64,000 nucleotides of DNA, taken from assembly GCA_017618115.1 (NCBI GenBank), contig JAFZUX010000008.1:62001-126000 (forward strand), written 5' to 3'. Positions 54,327 to 63,244 of this stretch are shown piece by piece; the first letter of the stretch is position 1, and every line of letters starts with the position of its first letter. The DNA comes from Bacteroidales bacterium (GTDB taxonomy: Bacteria; Bacteroidota; Bacteroidia; Bacteroidales; UBA932). The position numbers and the translations under genes are program-made. Below the pieces are notes generated by a model that had not been told where the DNA came from, ran no database searches, and saw only the letters and a list, made by a program, of their open reading frames with translations.

Positions 54327-56711
54327 TTACTCCTTTTTTAACTCTGTTGCAGTATTAGCCTTTGCAGAGCGAAGCACTTGCCAAAGCACTGATACGCAAG
54401 CAAAAACTATTGTCAATAATGCCGCTGCAACCAGAGAGAAGACAACACTGTCTATTCTATAGGAATATTGCTCAAGATAGTGTTGGCACAGGTACCAGGC
54501 TACCGGTATTCCTATGATAATCGCAGTAAAGACAAGTATTGCATATTGCTTTACTGAGCGTCGGGTCTCCTTCGCAACGTCGCTTCCAAAAACTTTCCTA
54601 ATCGCAATCTGCTTAGTTTGCTCTGCGCTGAAATAAGTACTCATTGCAAGAAGCCCAAGAAGAGAGATCATAACAGCAAGTATCATAAACAACTCCATGA
54701 GTCTCATAGTACTTACTGCAGGAGCAAGTTTCTTCTTCAGGATATCATCCAGAAAGCCAAACAGATATGACTCATTGAAATAACCTTTGGTTTCTTCCAT
54801 ATATTCGCGGTAAACATCCTTTATAGCCTTTTGGACATACTCCTTGTCTGCAGAAGGAGTGATTTTGAGCAGAGGGTCACAAGCGTAGTAGAGCTTTTCA
54901 TATGACACGAGCATAACCGCTATACTTTGGTTTTCCTCGGATGCTTCCAACCTGTCTGCCGGAGTGTCTTTGATTATTCCTCCTATGTAGTCAGCACTCA
55001 TATTGTTCATTCTCATTGTCCTTGCAAAATATGATGATGTATCGGACACTCCCGCCATGCGGAATGCAGTCTCGCTGAGCCACAAGGAATTGGAAAGCGG
55101 ATGGCCAAAATCTTCAATCTTTTCGAACCCAAGGAGACGGAAATAAGTTGTATCACAGCCTATAAGAGCCAAGACCACGTTTTTTTCCTGGCCTCCCACA
55201 TCCATCTTTCTGGTCATTCTGTAATTGATATTCCCAGGGAAGCCCCTCCCATATCCTATTTCCTCAACAAAAGGCAGTTTGCGGAGCTTCTCCTCCAAAG
55301 GCTTCTGGCTTTCTACATTAGAACTTCCTCCGATTATAAACAGGTTATCGCTGCAGAAATTCATGGGACGTGCAAGCAAATGCTTCATCTGCATCTCCAT
55401 AGTTATAGCCATGGCTATCAACACCACTGCCAGGAGATTCTGGAATACAATAAAGAACTTGCTGAGTACCATCTTGCTTTTCCTTGAGTATGTTCCACGG
55501 ATTATGTCAATAGGCTTAGTCTTAGAGGCTTCCAGTGCCGGCAAGAGACCTGCAAGCGTTCCAAAAAGCATCACAGCAATGATATAAGCTACCACATATT
55601 TGAAGCCAAAACCGAATCTCAGAACAACGTCCTGACTGTCTATTGCTCCGGAAAGAAGATTACTGATAGCTGGAGTAAGAAGAAAAGCCAGAACTAAAGC
55701 AGCTGCAAAGCACACCGCAGTAAACAGCAGCGATTCCGAGATGTATTTCATAATTACCCTTCCTTTTGTTGCCCCGAGTAGTCTCCTTGTTGCCATCTCC
55801 TTTGACCTCTTTCTTACAAGAGCAACATTAAGATTGATGTAATTGATTATGGCAGAAGCCATAAGAAGCAGAACAACAATTGTCAGAATCCTCATAAGCG
55901 TCTTGTCTGCATGCCTGAGCATATAGGCTCCCTTGTGGAAGAACATCTCCTTGTAATTGTACAACTTGAGCTCATTTTCCTCCTTCTTGAAAAACCTGTA
56001 ATTCTCATAGCATTTGTCAAGAATGTTCTTCTTGAAAGTTTCTTCGTCCGCTTCTTTCTGACGCTTGATAATCGTCATGTGGGTTCCGTATGACATGAAC
56101 TTGTAACTTGCTTCTATGGCACTGTCACTACTCCTTTCTGCCGAAACAAGAATATCAGCTCTGGCAACAAGAGTATTATCAAGATCCTCAAATATGCCTC
56201 CTATTACATATTCCTTATAGACAAATACTCCCTTGTCCTCGCCGTTTAAAACCCCGATAGATCTTCCCAGCACTCCGTTTCCGTCATCTATCCTTGCAGC
56301 AAAACTGTGGCTTAAAAGAACGGTGCCTCCGCTCTGAAAGTCCTGAAGACTTCCATCCAGAATTCTGTATGGAAAGATGCTGAAAAAGTTGGTGTCTATT
56401 TCTACCAAGGATGCCATATAGATATGATCTGCAAACTTGAAGACCTCACCCCCCATCTGACCGATTCTAGTTATGCTTTCCACTCCAGGGATGCTGTCCA
56501 GAGACTCCTTGTCCCATGGGGAAAGAGCTAACAGTTCATCCCTACCTAATCCGTAAATCCTGTCACCATCCGGGCTCTCCCTTATAACATCATACTGCTG
56601 CCACACATAGCTTCCTATTAGAATCACGAATGCCAAGCTCACGATTAACCCCAATGCCTCTATTACTGCATATAACTTATTATTACCCAGAAACTTGAAA
56701 AAACTTTTCAT
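54327..56711 (-). CDS. ABC transporter permease, FtsX/MacB type (second copy)
   Basis: The protein has 794 residues. An N-terminal transmembrane helix (about 17-38) and a large periplasmic MacB_PCD domain are followed by three helices (about 270-390), a second periplasmic domain and a final helix group near the C-terminus (about 675-785). RKRSKEMATRRLLGATKGRV and IAIRKVFGSDVAKE are FtsX-type cytoplasmic motifs. It is a paralog of the upstream gene (same MKxxxxFLxxxKLY start). Such permeases power export or signalling rather than classic transport. The start is fixed by the second ATG of a 13-bp tandem repeat. Confidence 0.9.
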   Translation of the reverse strand: MKSFFKFLGNNKLYAVIEALGLIVSLAFVILIGSYVWQQYDVIRESPDGDRIYGLGRDELLALSPWDKESLDSIPGVESITRIGQMGGEVFKFADHIYMASLVEIDTNFFSIFPYRILDGSLQDFQSGGTVLLSHSFAARIDDGNGVLGRSIGVLNGEDKGVFVYKEYVIGGIFEDLDNTLVARADILVSAERSSDSAIEASYKFMSYGTHMTIIKRQKEADEETFKKNILDKCYENYRFFKKEENELKLYNYKEMFFHKGAYMLRHADKTLMRILTIVVLLLMASAIINYINLNVALVRKRSKEMATRRLLGATKGRVIMKYISESLLFTAVCFAAALVLAFLLTPAISNLLSGAIDSQDVVLRFGFGFKYVVAYIIAVMLFGTLAGLLPALEASKTKPIDIIRGTYSRKSKMVLSKFFIVFQNLLAVVLIAMAITMEMQMKHLLARPMNFCSDNLFIIGGSSNVESQKPLEEKLRKLPFVEEIGYGRGFPGNINYRMTRKMDVGGQEKNVVLALIGCDTTYFRLLGFEKIEDFGHPLSNSLWLSETAFRMAGVSDTSSYFARTMRMNNMSADYIGGIIKDTPADRLEASEENQSIAVMLVSYEKLYYACDPLLKITPSADKEYVQKAIKDVYREYMEETKGYFNESYLFGFLDDILKKKLAPAVSTMRLMELFMILAVMISLLGLLAMSTYFSAEQTKQIAIRKVFGSDVAKETRRSVKQYAILVFTAIIIGIPVAWYLCQHYLEQYSYRIDSVVFSLVAAALLTIVFACVSVLWQVLRSAKANTATELKKE

Positions 56712-56729
56712 AATAACTTTTCATAATAA
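56704..56729. repeat. 13-bp tandem duplication across a start codon
   Basis: CTTTTCATAATAA occurs twice in a row. On the minus strand each copy supplies an ATGAAAAG. The second is the permease start at 56711. The first, at 56724, opens a 13-codon out-of-frame reading frame that overlaps the gene start. Confidence 0.9.
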
Positions 56730-56746
56730 CATTTCAATATACTTCT

Positions 56747-59158
56747 CTATTCTTTCTTCAGAACTCCGGCAGGATTGAGGCGGGTTACCCTTAGCGTTTG
56801 AAAGACGATGGCAATAAATGAACAGGATACTATCATCAGAATTGCTGCAATAAAGAATAATGAACTCAGCGATACACGATGTGTATAATTCATAAGAAGT
56901 TCATTACAAATATACCAAGTAAAAGGCACGGCTGCAAGGCAGGCAACAAGAACAAGTATCATATAACTTCTAACGTTCTTCCATGTTTCTGAAGAAACCG
57001 TACCTCCAAATACCTTATGTACTGCTATATCATGTTCCTTCAGAGTTATGAACCAGGTGCTCAGGCCAATTAATCCCAGAAGAGATAGCAGGAGCATAAG
57101 GCCGGCAAACATCAAAACCAGAATCATCAGGGCCTGCTCTTCATTAAGTAGTTCACGGTTAAGTGCAGGAACAAATCCCTTTGTGTGAGGTTCCTTGTAA
57201 ATGCCCCAGGACTTATCCAGTGTCTGTTTCAAACAATCCAATATTTCTTTCTCAGCCTCAGGATGCTGACCGTTTACTCTTATAGCCAAGGACTTGTAGT
57301 AGGCCGTAGGACTCTCGTACCAGTCATCCTGAACACTTACGTAAGTGGGAATGTCATAATAATAACTGGCACGAAAATCTTCTACAACACCGCCAACGGC
57401 TGTTATTCCCAAGTCATCCAACTGGTTCTGATTAAGTTGGATATCATTTGGATTCAGCCCCATTTCCTTGACAAGACTTTCTGTCAGATATCCTATCCTG
57501 TCTCCTTCCCGCCTGAAATCCTTTACCACTTTAAAACCGAAAGCCTCAAAAGCACCAGGACTGCAATAAAGTTTACTTGCCCTATATCCTCGTAATTTCT
57601 GCTCACCGTCTGGAGTATTAACCGTCATCTGCTCCGTGCCGGATTCATCGTTAATGAATTTGCTTTCTGTAACATGGCCCGGACGGTCATCGCAATAACC
57701 TGCTTTATCCACACAATGAAGCCTCCTTAATGCATCTATTGCAGGATCGAGTTCATGATGGGCATAAGGGCCGTACATGTAGTAGACATCCTCCGCATCT
57801 ATTCCAAGAGGCAGCTTTACCAGCTTGCGGTACTGGAAAACATACAATACAGAGGCTGTAAGAAGAACCATTGTCACAAAGCACTGGATAAAGATGAACA
57901 CCTTGCTGAACACCATCTTGCCGTGAGTGCGCATTTCTCCCTTAATAACGTCCAGAGCCTTGAACTTGGATATTAGAAAGGCTGGAACTACTCCGGCTAC
58001 AAGTCCTACTAAGACTCCGAGCGCCACATACATAATGAGGCTTTGCCAGTTATATCCCACTCTCACGTCAAAGCCAAGCCCCGTTGAACGGAACACCGCA
58101 TTTATCTGTGGTACAATAAGGTATGACAGAGCTATACCAAGAACAAAACATATTGAAGTCAGAAGAAGAGATTCTTTTAGCAACTTGCCCAGAATTTCCC
58201 CTCTGGAAGATCCAAGAAGCCTGCGGGATGCCATCTCCTTTGCCCTAAAAAAAACCACTGCCACGTTAAGTGCTATGTAATTGAACAAGGAAAATACAAG
58301 CAGCACAATACTCAGTATAAGAATAAAATCAAACACGTAACTCTGGGAGCCTGTAAGACATCCTCCTGGAGCATCCGACAACTCATCGTAGCGGTAAAGC
58401 TTGATCTGCTCCTCCAGAACCCTCTTAACGTCCTCTTCCGAGCCTTCTTCAAGATATAATGCGCTTGCGTAATTATTTCTGGCCGCAGTACGGATCTTTG
58501 AAATCAGTTCATCCCTGTCTGTACCAGCCTTAACTTTGAAAAGGCATAGGTCTTTCTGGTGCATACGCTGTGGGTTCTTCCAGTAGTACTGAAGAGTAGG
58601 CCCGGCAATGTTTATTACCACATCGTGAGGCAACATTAAGGACCTCTCGTAGTCACCGACTACACCTCCAACTGTGTATTCGATGTCATCCAATACAAAG
58701 TGCTTTCCCACAGCATCCTTACCCCAGCCGGTCTTGCGGGCGAAGCTTTCAGAAACCAGGGCGTTTGTATTGTCACCGAGTACACTTCTGCTTCCCGATA
58801 TAAACTTTGTAGGGAAGAAGTCAAAGAAGTTCTGATCGCAGAGAAGGAGTTCTATACTGTAACTCTCCTGATCCACCTTAATGTCTGCAGGGCGGGTTGC
58901 ACTAAATAGCGTAGTCTGCTCCACTTCCGGAATGTTTGCCTTAAGGAATTCAGGCTGGTCAAAACAACCGCCGAGATATTTGCCCCATAGAGTGAATGTA
59001 TATGTGCGATTATAATCACGGTTAGCATGGTCTAGCATCCATAAATCATTTGTATAACTGACCAGAGGTATAATGAATGCTAGTGCCACACTTATGCCAA
59101 TAATTTCTATTAGCGTATACAGTTTGTGCTCCTTCAAGAAGCGGAGATAAGTTTTCAT
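56747..59158 (-). CDS. ABC transporter permease, FtsX/MacB type (first copy)
   Basis: The protein has 803 residues with the same layout as the next gene: a first helix (about 16-35), a periplasmic domain, three helices (about 280-400), a second periplasmic domain and C-terminal helices (about 685-795). VVFFRAKEMASRRLLGSSRGEI and DIAVHKVFGGTVSSE are the paired cytoplasmic motifs. It is 35 bp upstream of its paralog, so the two probably form a heterodimer driven by the single ATPase gene. It starts 27 bp after the ATPase stop. Confidence 0.9.
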   Translation of the reverse strand: MKTYLRFLKEHKLYTLIEIIGISVALAFIIPLVSYTNDLWMLDHANRDYNRTYTFTLWGKYLGGCFDQPEFLKANIPEVEQTTLFSATRPADIKVDQESYSIELLLCDQNFFDFFPTKFISGSRSVLGDNTNALVSESFARKTGWGKDAVGKHFVLDDIEYTVGGVVGDYERSLMLPHDVVINIAGPTLQYYWKNPQRMHQKDLCLFKVKAGTDRDELISKIRTAARNNYASALYLEEGSEEDVKRVLEEQIKLYRYDELSDAPGGCLTGSQSYVFDFILILSIVLLVFSLFNYIALNVAVVFFRAKEMASRRLLGSSRGEILGKLLKESLLLTSICFVLGIALSYLIVPQINAVFRSTGLGFDVRVGYNWQSLIMYVALGVLVGLVAGVVPAFLISKFKALDVIKGEMRTHGKMVFSKVFIFIQCFVTMVLLTASVLYVFQYRKLVKLPLGIDAEDVYYMYGPYAHHELDPAIDALRRLHCVDKAGYCDDRPGHVTESKFINDESGTEQMTVNTPDGEQKLRGYRASKLYCSPGAFEAFGFKVVKDFRREGDRIGYLTESLVKEMGLNPNDIQLNQNQLDDLGITAVGGVVEDFRASYYYDIPTYVSVQDDWYESPTAYYKSLAIRVNGQHPEAEKEILDCLKQTLDKSWGIYKEPHTKGFVPALNRELLNEEQALMILVLMFAGLMLLLSLLGLIGLSTWFITLKEHDIAVHKVFGGTVSSETWKNVRSYMILVLVACLAAVPFTWYICNELLMNYTHRVSLSSLFFIAAILMIVSCSFIAIVFQTLRVTRLNPAGVLKKE

Positions 59159-59185
59159 TTCAAGTTATTGGATGGATAATTGTCT

Positions 59186-59866
59186 TTACAGCAAGTTTTT
59201 CACATCGTTAACAATCTGACCATCAAAGAGATCTATAATCCTTTGAGCTACAGTAGCGTCTTTTTGGGAGTGTGTCACCATCACGATGGTTGTCCCCTCC
59301 TTATTCAATTCGCAGAGCAGGTCCATAACCTCTTTGCCGTTCTTGGAATCCAGGTTACCAGTCGGCTCGTCAGCCAATATCAGCTTTGGGTTTGACACCA
59401 CAGCCCTTGCAATGGCAACCCTCTGCTGCTGACCGCCAGATAGTTGCTGAGGAAAATGTTTTGCACGGTGAGAAATATTCATCCTCTTCAATATTTCAGT
59501 AACCCTCTTTTTTCTCTCAGATGCTGATATGTTCAAATATCGGAGAGGAAGTTCAACATTCTCATACACATTGAGTTCATCTATGAGGTTAAAGCTTTGG
59601 AACACGAATCCGATATTGCCCTTGCGGAACTTGGTGCGCTCCTTCTCCTTGAGGTTGGCCACCTCGGTGTCCAGGAGTTTGTAGCTACCGCTGGTGGGAT
59701 TGTCCAGCAGGCCCAGGATATTCAGCAGCGTGGACTTGCCGCAGCCCGAAGGTCCCATGATAGCGACGAACTCGCCGTCCTTGATTTCGAAGGAAACACC
59801 ATTGAGTGCAGTAGTTTCAATTTCTTCCGTCCGGAAGACTTTGCAAAGATTGCTAACAGTAATCAT
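59186..59866 (-). CDS. ABC transporter ATP-binding protein, MacB/LolD type
   Basis: The protein has 226 residues. Walker A is GPSGCGKST (38-46), the signature is LSGGQQQRVAIARA, and Walker B with the following D-loop is LILADEPTGNLDSKNG, all typical of MacB/LolD ATPases. It energises the two FtsX-type permeases. The gene is a mosaic: codons for about residues 22-85, including Walker A, are about 60% GC, while both flanks are about 35-37% GC. That suggests a recombination patch in the most conserved part. Confidence 0.95.
   Translation of the reverse strand: MITVSNLCKVFRTEEIETTALNGVSFEIKDGEFVAIMGPSGCGKSTLLNILGLLDNPTSGSYKLLDTEVANLKEKERTKFRKGNIGFVFQSFNLIDELNVYENVELPLRYLNISASERKKRVTEILKRMNISHRAKHFPQQLSGGQQQRVAIARAVVSNPKLILADEPTGNLDSKNGKEVMDLLCELNKEGTTIVMVTHSQKDATVAQRIIDLFDGQIVNDVKNLL
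59610..59800. other. GC-rich patch in the ABC ATPase gene
   Basis: Counting by hand in 60-bp blocks, GC is 35% (59521-59580), 48%, 58%, 62%, 47%, then about 35% again after 59820. The reading frame is unbroken. The patch uses GC-ending codons unlike the rest of the gene, as expected after gene conversion from a richer donor. Confidence 0.75.
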
Positions 59867-59900
59867 AATTGTTTGTATTTTAATTGTTTATTATTCGATT

Positions 59901-59929
59901 CGTCATTCCCGGCTTGACCGAGAATCTCA
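59901..59929. repeat. Palindromic intergenic element
   Basis: The sequence ATTCCCGG-CTTGA-CCGAGAAT is an 8-bp hairpin with one mismatch and is preceded by CGTC. It resembles dispersed CATTCCCGGCTTGACCGGGAAT-type elements seen in many bacterial genomes. It overlaps the last codons of the HlyD gene, in the gap before the ATPase gene. Confidence 0.5.
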
Positions 59930-61183
59930 AAATACCAACACGTCACTATCACCATAAGTTTCATACCCAGAGGTAATCACCTTCTCTCCCGGCTCCAGGC
60001 CTTCCAGGACTTCAAAATATTTAGGGTTCTGCCTGCCTATTTTAATCTTGCGTTTGATAGCTTGCTTACCACTTTTATCCATCACATATATCCACTGCCC
60101 TCCAGTTTTCTGGTAGAATGAGCCGCGTGGAATAATAACGGCTTCCTCGCTTTGTCCAAGCTGAAGGTTCAGATAATAAGTCTGACCTGTGCGAATGTTA
60201 TCCGGCTGAGCTCCTGTAAATAGGAAATCTGCCTTGAATTTACCCTCCCTTACTTCAGGATAGACCTTTCGGATGCTCGCACCGAATGTCTCGCCTTGAC
60301 GGTCAAAAGAGGCAGAAAGACCAGCTGTTACACGGTCTATATAATGCTCGTCTATCTTAGCCTCAATCTTGTAACTTTCAAGGTTATTAATCTGACCTAT
60401 CTTCATCCCGGCTGTAACATTTTGTCCTAGAACCACATCCAAAAGACCAAGTTCTCCGTCTATTGGTGCTGTAACGGTAAGATTATTCTTTCTTTCACGT
60501 ATCATACTCATATTCATTCTCATATTGGACAAGCTCTCGTTCATCTGTTGAATCTCAACAGAACGGTAAAGGCTGTCCTGTCTTTCTCTCTCCTTTGTAA
60601 GTTGGTAGTTCTTACGGCTCAGATTATAATCTTCCTCCGCCTTGAGATATTCGTCCCTAGAAACCAATTTATCTGAATAGAGAGCTTTATACTGTTCATA
60701 AGCACGCTTATTTCTCTCAACCTCCATCTCCAGAGCAAGACGTTCCTTTCGTACTGATAGTTTTTGCTGTTCCATGGAAATCATTGTGTTACGGAGTATA
60801 TTCTCCTTTTCTGCCAAGTCTGCCTCTGCGTTAAGAATCTGAAGGTCTAGGTTGTCATTTCTTAAACGGATTATAGGATCTCCCTTCTTCAGTAATGTGC
60901 CTTCCTCAATCATAATCTGCTCAACTACACCTCCCTCCATCGGACTAAGTTGGATTGTTACAATAGGCTGAACCTGTCCGTTAATTCTTATGTAGTCTAT
61001 AAATTCTCCCTTGAATACATCACTGACCGTAATTGCCTTTGAATCAGCCCTCAGTGTCTTCTGGTTGCCCCTTGCCAACAAGTATATCACAAAAAGGATT
61101 ACAAAAACTCCCAACCAATACGGCAACGCTTTCTTTCTGAAAGCCCTGCCTATTCCTTTCTTTTGTTCTATTAATTTATCCAT
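59927..61183 (-). CDS. HlyD/MacA-family periplasmic adaptor
   Basis: The protein has 418 residues. One transmembrane helix (about 21-39) is followed by a first beta-barrel/lipoyl half (PIVTIQLSPMEGGVVEQIMIEEGTLL region), a long coiled coil (about 110-220, rich in E, K, R and L), the second lipoyl half (VTAPIDGELGLLDVVLGQNV) and a membrane-proximal domain (VLEGLEPGEKVITSG). It would bridge the FtsX permeases and the TolC channel. It lies 14 bp after tolC. Its last codons lie in the palindromic element at 59901-59929. Confidence 0.93.
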   Translation of the reverse strand: MDKLIEQKKGIGRAFRKKALPYWLGVFVILFVIYLLARGNQKTLRADSKAITVSDVFKGEFIDYIRINGQVQPIVTIQLSPMEGGVVEQIMIEEGTLLKKGDPIIRLRNDNLDLQILNAEADLAEKENILRNTMISMEQQKLSVRKERLALEMEVERNKRAYEQYKALYSDKLVSRDEYLKAEEDYNLSRKNYQLTKERERQDSLYRSVEIQQMNESLSNMRMNMSMIRERKNNLTVTAPIDGELGLLDVVLGQNVTAGMKIGQINNLESYKIEAKIDEHYIDRVTAGLSASFDRQGETFGASIRKVYPEVREGKFKADFLFTGAQPDNIRTGQTYYLNLQLGQSEEAVIIPRGSFYQKTGGQWIYVMDKSGKQAIKRKIKIGRQNPKYFEVLEGLEPGEKVITSGYETYGDSDVLVF

Positions 61184-61197
61184 AATATCCTAATTTC

Positions 61198-62622
61198 CTA
61201 TTTCTGAGACAGATAGCTCTGGCCCATGTAATACTTCAGAACCTTGTCCTTTATCATAAACAACAGTTGAGCCTGCAGCTTGTCAGCTTGAGCCTGAAGG
61301 TTGTTGTTGATTGCCGTCTGATATTCCAACGAAGAAATCATTCCCTGTTCAAATTTCTTGACATTCAGCCTAAAGGCTTCTTGCTGAACCTGAGCCCTCT
61401 TTACAGCAAGATTCATAGATGAAAGAGAGTTATTTCTGTCTTGAACAGCTCTTTTTACTTCTGCAGCCAACTCCATCATTTTCTGATCTCTTTCTGCAAC
61501 AGCCTTTTCCAGCGAATGTTTCCTCTTCTTTATAGACGACTGGCTTTGTAATCTGTTATATATTGGAATGCTTATGCTCAACTGAAGGTATTCTCCACGA
61601 TTGTTTTTGAACTGCTCCCTAAAAGGCGCTGGAGAATATCCTGACCTACCAGGATAAGTAAAATAACTTGTTGACCAGCCACCACTTAAGATAATGGAAG
61701 GAGCAAGACTCCACCTTGCAATAGAAAGATTCTTTTTTGCAATCTTTATATAACCCTCAGCGATAGCTACTTGAGGGTTATGTTCAACAGCATACTCTAC
61801 AATATCATTTCCCGATAAATCCAATTGAATATCTTGTGAAAGAAGACGCGACGGCTCTTCTTCGTCAAGAAGCAGAGGTTCATCAATCGGCCATAACATA
61901 ACACTTTTGAGAGTTAGCAGAGCATCTTCTGCTTTACCAGTTGCCTGAAGAGATTGGAACTTCTTATCTGAAAGTTCTGCCTCCATCTGTACCACATCTG
62001 CGTACGACTTTCGTCCAAGCTCTTCCTCCTTTTTAGTTTTTGCTAATGCCGTCTCTGCAACCACAACCTGATCTAAAAGAATCCTGGACAGCTGGTTGTA
62101 GTACATAACATTGCTCCACGCCTCCATAGTTGCAAGGCAAACTTCATCTTCTGTCTGTTGCTGACGGTTGATTCCCATAAGGACAGAAGTCTTAGCAATA
62201 CTTATGTTGTTTACAGCTTGAAACCCGTCAAAGAGATTGATTCCTGCAGAAATTGAGTAACCGTTGTGAAAAGATTTAATATTGCTATACGTATTCGTTT
62301 CCGGATCAACGCTCCTGCCCCAGTTATAATATCCATATATAGAAGCACTTATACTTGGAGTAAAAGTACTGAGTATTGCATTCCTTCGTTCTACCACCGC
62401 ATCAGACAAATCTGCGTTTGATATTTTCATATTGGATGAATGAGCTACAGCATACTCCATACACTCTACCAGAGACATTTTAGATGAATCAGTGTTCATT
62501 GAGAAATTGGCAATTACCCCATATACATCATGAGCATATACAACACATGCTCTCAATGTTAAAAAGGAAATTGCCAAAAACCTCAACAAAAATCTTTTCT
62601 TTGTCTTTACAACTTTAATCAT
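61198..62622 (-). CDS. TolC-like outer-membrane efflux protein
   Basis: The protein has 474 residues. A signal peptide (about 1-30) precedes two repeats of the OEP fold: long helices with beta hairpins around NWGRSVDPETNTYSNIKSF and LSGGWSTSYFTYPG. The NPQVAIAEG and YLQLSISIPIYNRL segments are typical of TolC family barrels. It is the first gene of the exporter operon TolC-HlyD-ATPase-FtsX-FtsX. A sigma-54-like promoter and a dyad lie in its 167-bp upstream gap. Confidence 0.92.
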   Translation of the reverse strand: MIKVVKTKKRFLLRFLAISFLTLRACVVYAHDVYGVIANFSMNTDSSKMSLVECMEYAVAHSSNMKISNADLSDAVVERRNAILSTFTPSISASIYGYYNWGRSVDPETNTYSNIKSFHNGYSISAGINLFDGFQAVNNISIAKTSVLMGINRQQQTEDEVCLATMEAWSNVMYYNQLSRILLDQVVVAETALAKTKKEEELGRKSYADVVQMEAELSDKKFQSLQATGKAEDALLTLKSVMLWPIDEPLLLDEEEPSRLLSQDIQLDLSGNDIVEYAVEHNPQVAIAEGYIKIAKKNLSIARWSLAPSIILSGGWSTSYFTYPGRSGYSPAPFREQFKNNRGEYLQLSISIPIYNRLQSQSSIKKRKHSLEKAVAERDQKMMELAAEVKRAVQDRNNSLSSMNLAVKRAQVQQEAFRLNVKKFEQGMISSLEYQTAINNNLQAQADKLQAQLLFMIKDKVLKYYMGQSYLSQK

Positions 62623-62649
62623 AACTTATAATCAACCGCATTAGAGCAC

Positions 62650-62665
62650 ACCATAGTTTATGCCA
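62650..62665 (-). promoter_or_regulatory. Candidate sigma-54 promoter of the exporter operon
   Basis: The minus strand reads TGGCATAAACTATGGT. Against TGGCAYRnnnnTTGCW the -24 box is perfect and the -12 box reads ATGG instead of TTGC (two mismatches). The predicted start lies about 17 bp before the tolC ATG. No TAnnTTTG element is visible in this gap. The match fits the NtrC-type gene nearby, but the lost -12 C makes it uncertain. Confidence 0.5.
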
Positions 62666-62717
62666 TAACATCTAAATGGCTGAATAATAAGCTAATAATA
62701 AAAATATCATGAAAACT

Positions 62718-62742
62718 TGTGTGTAAAAAAATATTACACACA
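62718..62742. promoter_or_regulatory. Perfect 9-bp dyad, candidate NtrC-type enhancer site
   Basis: TGTGTGTAA and TTACACACA are separated by 7 bp. The centre lies about 90 bp upstream of the predicted sigma-54 start, within the normal range for NtrC-family enhancer sites. It has no T tract of terminator type on the minus strand side and stands apart from the phosphatase terminator. Confidence 0.55.
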
Positions 62743-62765
62743 TATAGAATCTTTACACCAACCGC

Positions 62766-62791
62766 AAAAAAAGAGGAGTCTGTTTCCCCTT
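62766..62791 (-). terminator. Terminator after the tyrosine phosphatase
   Basis: On the minus strand AGGGGA, a 7-nt loop and TCCTCT (one G-T pair) form a short stem followed by seven T residues. It starts at the phosphatase stop codon. Confidence 0.7.
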
Positions 62792-63230
62792 ACATCAGCA
62801 TAGCGTTACAGCCTTCTAGCAGATCCTGGAAGGTTGTTTCGTAATCACCCGTATACCAAGGGTCTGCAACATCCCGCTCCACCCCCGTAAAGGCCATCAT
62901 AAGATGAATCTTCCCCTTTGGATCATCCGGAATTATACGCTTAATCAGCCTCAGATTTGAGGCGTCCATACAGACAATAGAATCATAACGGTCATAATCT
63001 GAGCGCGTTACCTGCCTTGCTCTCTTCCCCGTATCAAACCACACCCCGTGCTGGTTAAGGCACCGCTTTGCAGGCGGATAAATTGGATTCCCTATCTCCT
63101 CCGTAGAGACTGCGGCAGACTTCGCATCATGAACCCCCTCCAGCCCCTTAGACTTCAGCAACGCCTTAAAAATGAACTCCGCCATCGGACTCCTGCAGAT
63201 ATTACCGTGGCAGACAAACAACACCCTCAT
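62790..63230 (-). CDS. Low-molecular-weight protein-tyrosine phosphatase
   Basis: The protein has 146 residues. The P-loop CHGNICRS (C7 nucleophile, R13) is at the N-terminus and the general-acid aspartate is D123 in DPWY, both diagnostic for the family. In bacteria such enzymes often counter BY-type tyrosine kinases in capsule production, but no kinase or capsule gene is in view. It follows the lipoprotein gene by 14 bp and ends in a terminator. Confidence 0.95.
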   Translation of the reverse strand: MRVLFVCHGNICRSPMAEFIFKALLKSKGLEGVHDAKSAAVSTEEIGNPIYPPAKRCLNQHGVWFDTGKRARQVTRSDYDRYDSIVCMDASNLRLIKRIIPDDPKGKIHLMMAFTGVERDVADPWYTGDYETTFQDLLEGCNAMLM

Positions 63231-63244
63231 AACCCTACATCACC

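Noticed and set aside
62667-62680. tRNA or riboswitch in the tolC upstream gap
   Set aside because: Apart from the dyad and the sigma-54-like site, no cloverleaf or known riboswitch core is visible.
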